NCBI GenBank assembly: GCA_029937135.1
Contig: JAPYQX010000043.1
Coordinates: 1 to 13,933, forward strand
DNA length: 13,933 nucleotides
Direction: 5' to 3'
Origin: Nitrospinota bacterium
Lineage (GTDB): Bacteria; UBA8248
A model generated the notes under the pieces. It ran no database searches. It had not been told where the DNA came from and saw only the letters and a program-made list of their open reading frames with translations. Below, piece after piece: positions 12,681-13,933 of this stretch. The translations under genes were made by a program, and so were the position numbers. How positions within the stretch are numbered: the stretch's first letter is position 1; each line of letters starts with the position of its first letter.

Positions 12681-13933
12681 CTACTCCGCATCAACCCAGA
12701 TCGGGCTTGACCAGGCCATCTCGCCGTCCGCCTGCAGCACCCGGACATAATAATAATCCGTATCCCGTCCCGATCTCGCGCCGTCCAGCCAGCGGCCCTC
12801 GAACGACTCGCCCCCGCCTCGGAACACATGGGCCACCAAACCGTTCTTGAGCACGGAGACCTCGGAAATTTCCGCCGTACCTTCTACACGGACGAGGAGC
12901 TCGCGCACGGCGTCGGGAGGAAGAGAAATTTCGGCGCCCATCTGCGCACCACCGAGCTCGAATTCGAGAATAATCCGCGCTCCCGTCGTCGCGTAGCAGC
13001 GCCGCTCCCAGAGCGCCCTGAAAATTCCCTCGCGGTCAAAGCGCTCCGCCCAGACGCAGGCGTATCCGCCGTGCCAACCGTTCTTGAGACGAAGGCGGTC
13101 CGAGTAGCCGGGCTGGGAAGTGTGGCTGTCCGAGCCCGCGATGAAGCCCAACCGGTAGCCTTTCTCAAGGGCGGCGGCGACGGACTGCTCCCGGTATTCG
13201 GCGGGGTTCACAAGAGGGCGCTCGCACCCTTCGGCCTCGGAGTTGCCCCAGATGGAATAGATCTCGACCAGCCGCTGAAAACAGGGATCGTGATACTCCC
13301 AGCGGGTGCCGATGATCGCGCTCGTCGAGTGATGAGGAATCGTGAGGGCGCGGCCTTCCAACCCGCCGAGTTTCGCCCAGAGTTTTTCGGGCATGTCGGA
13401 TTCGGGATCGCGCGAGTCGTACTTGGGCGCGTTCTCATCGTCAAGAAAATAGACGTTTTTGTTTCCATCCTGACGCTCACGCATACCAAACCACTCATAC
13501 GCCGGGAGCGCCACATAGCTGTCCGGATCGGTGAAATCGCGGGCACCCTCCCGGACCGCCCGCCACTCGTCATCGCCCATCCGGTAGCCCAGCGAGGTGC
13601 ACGCACCGAAATCCACCCCCGCCGCGTCCCGCGCGTAGGTGTGGACGTAGTTCACGATTCCCCGCGCATCGAGGCCGGCCGGATACTCGCCGACGCATAG
13701 GCCGCTCATGCAGTGCGGATCGCCGAACAGAAGCTTTCTCTCCGGGGTTTCGGCCGCCACCCGAATTGGCGGCGTCCGCGCCGGGGGGAGCCCGTCCACC
13801 TCCACCACGATGCGGTGGACGCCGGGGTACCCGATCACCGCGCCCTCGAACCGGCCGATACCGCCGCGTATCGGATGAACATCCGGCCTCGTTGCGGTGC
13901 CGCCGGCGAGGGACAAGCGGACCCCGCCCCGGT
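12681..13933 (-). CDS. DUF3604/PHP-like metal-dependent protein (partial, N-terminus outside window)
   Basis: At least 416 codons, still open at the right window edge; the internal TTG at 13916 is not a credible start because the frame continues upstream without a stop. After a beta-rich lead region ending IVVEVDG comes GDPHCMSGLCVGE, then TYARDAAGVDFGACTSLGY, LPAYEW, KNVYFLDDEN, IPHHSTSAIIGTRWEYH, LVEIYSIWGNSE and GFIAGSDSHTSQPG, in the order typical of DUF3604 proteins, a PHP-like amidohydrolase fold. The later His and Asp-Ser-His segments are intact. The first usually reads HxH and here is His-Cys-Met, and the usual Thr-Asp-His is Thr-Ser-Leu, so the metal site may be altered. The C-terminal ~110 residues look like a beta-sandwich. 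It is coupled to the FAD oxidoreductase 2 bases downstream. Confidence 0.75.
   Translation of the reverse strand, partial: RGGVRLSLAGGTATRPDVHPIRGGIGRFEGAVIGYPGVHRIVVEVDGLPPARTPPIRVAAETPERKLLFGDPHCMSGLCVGEYPAGLDARGIVNYVHTYARDAAGVDFGACTSLGYRMGDDEWRAVREGARDFTDPDSYVALPAYEWFGMRERQDGNKNVYFLDDENAPKYDSRDPESDMPEKLWAKLGGLEGRALTIPHHSTSAIIGTRWEYHDPCFQRLVEIYSIWGNSEAEGCERPLVNPAEYREQSVAAALEKGYRLGFIAGSDSHTSQPGYSDRLRLKNGWHGGYACVWAERFDREGIFRALWERRCYATTGARIILEFELGGAQMGAEISLPPDAVRELLVRVEGTAEISEVSVLKNGLVAHVFRGGGESFEGRWLDGARSGRDTDYYYVRVLQADGEMAWSSPIWVDAE

Overview
The window is a GC-rich, gene-dense stretch of bacterial chromosome. The families present suggest an uncultured, metabolically versatile Gram-negative heterotroph: a tungstate-type ABC transporter, a TauE/SafE anion permease, MmgE/PrpD, cupins, an FAH-family hydrolase, a DUF3604-like protein and an FAD amine/amino-acid oxidase. 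Proteobacterial, Tectomicrobia-like or Nitrospinota-like lineages would all fit, but the sequence alone does not settle the phylum. I see no rRNA, tRNA, CRISPR array, transposase, integrase or phage gene.

Left block (1-5708, all on the minus strand). Reading in the direction of transcription, the order is a possible small membrane or secreted peptide, an MmgE/PrpD protein, a small cupin, a degenerate receiver domain, a DUF4911-like protein, TupA, a hairpin with a U-tract, a TauE/SafE permease, TupB, and TupC (cut by the window edge). From PrpD to tupA the genes are 13 bp and 3 bp apart and then overlap by 4 bp twice, so they look like one translationally coupled operon. tupB and tupC overlap by one base. 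TupABC would import tungstate for tungsten- or molybdopterin-dependent enzymes. The TauE/SafE gene, from an anion-permease family, sits between the binding protein and its permease.

Middle block (5709-8897). A 363-base non-coding divergent region holds a good minus-strand promoter candidate and, near its right end, a plus-strand hairpin followed by six T. To its right lie a cupin-like protein and an FAH-family hydrolase, both on plus. Convergent to them, on minus, are a radical SAM protein of the COG0731 type and a YdhR-like dimeric alpha/beta-barrel protein. The radical SAM gene has a near-perfect extended -10 promoter.

Right block (8939-13933). A MATE exporter (minus) and an inositol-monophosphatase-family phosphatase (plus) diverge from a 278-base region that carries a 19-bp direct repeat and a strong hairpin. 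Beyond the phosphatase is a short palindromic tandem repeat, then a coupled minus-strand pair: a DUF3604/PHP-like protein (upstream, cut by the window end) followed by an FAD-dependent DAO-family oxidoreductase.

Most genes belong to known families. The least explained part is the coupled degenerate receiver, DUF4911-like gene and tupA, together with TauE/SafE inserted into the tungstate transporter locus. I found no convincing evidence of a wholly new defence or mobile system.
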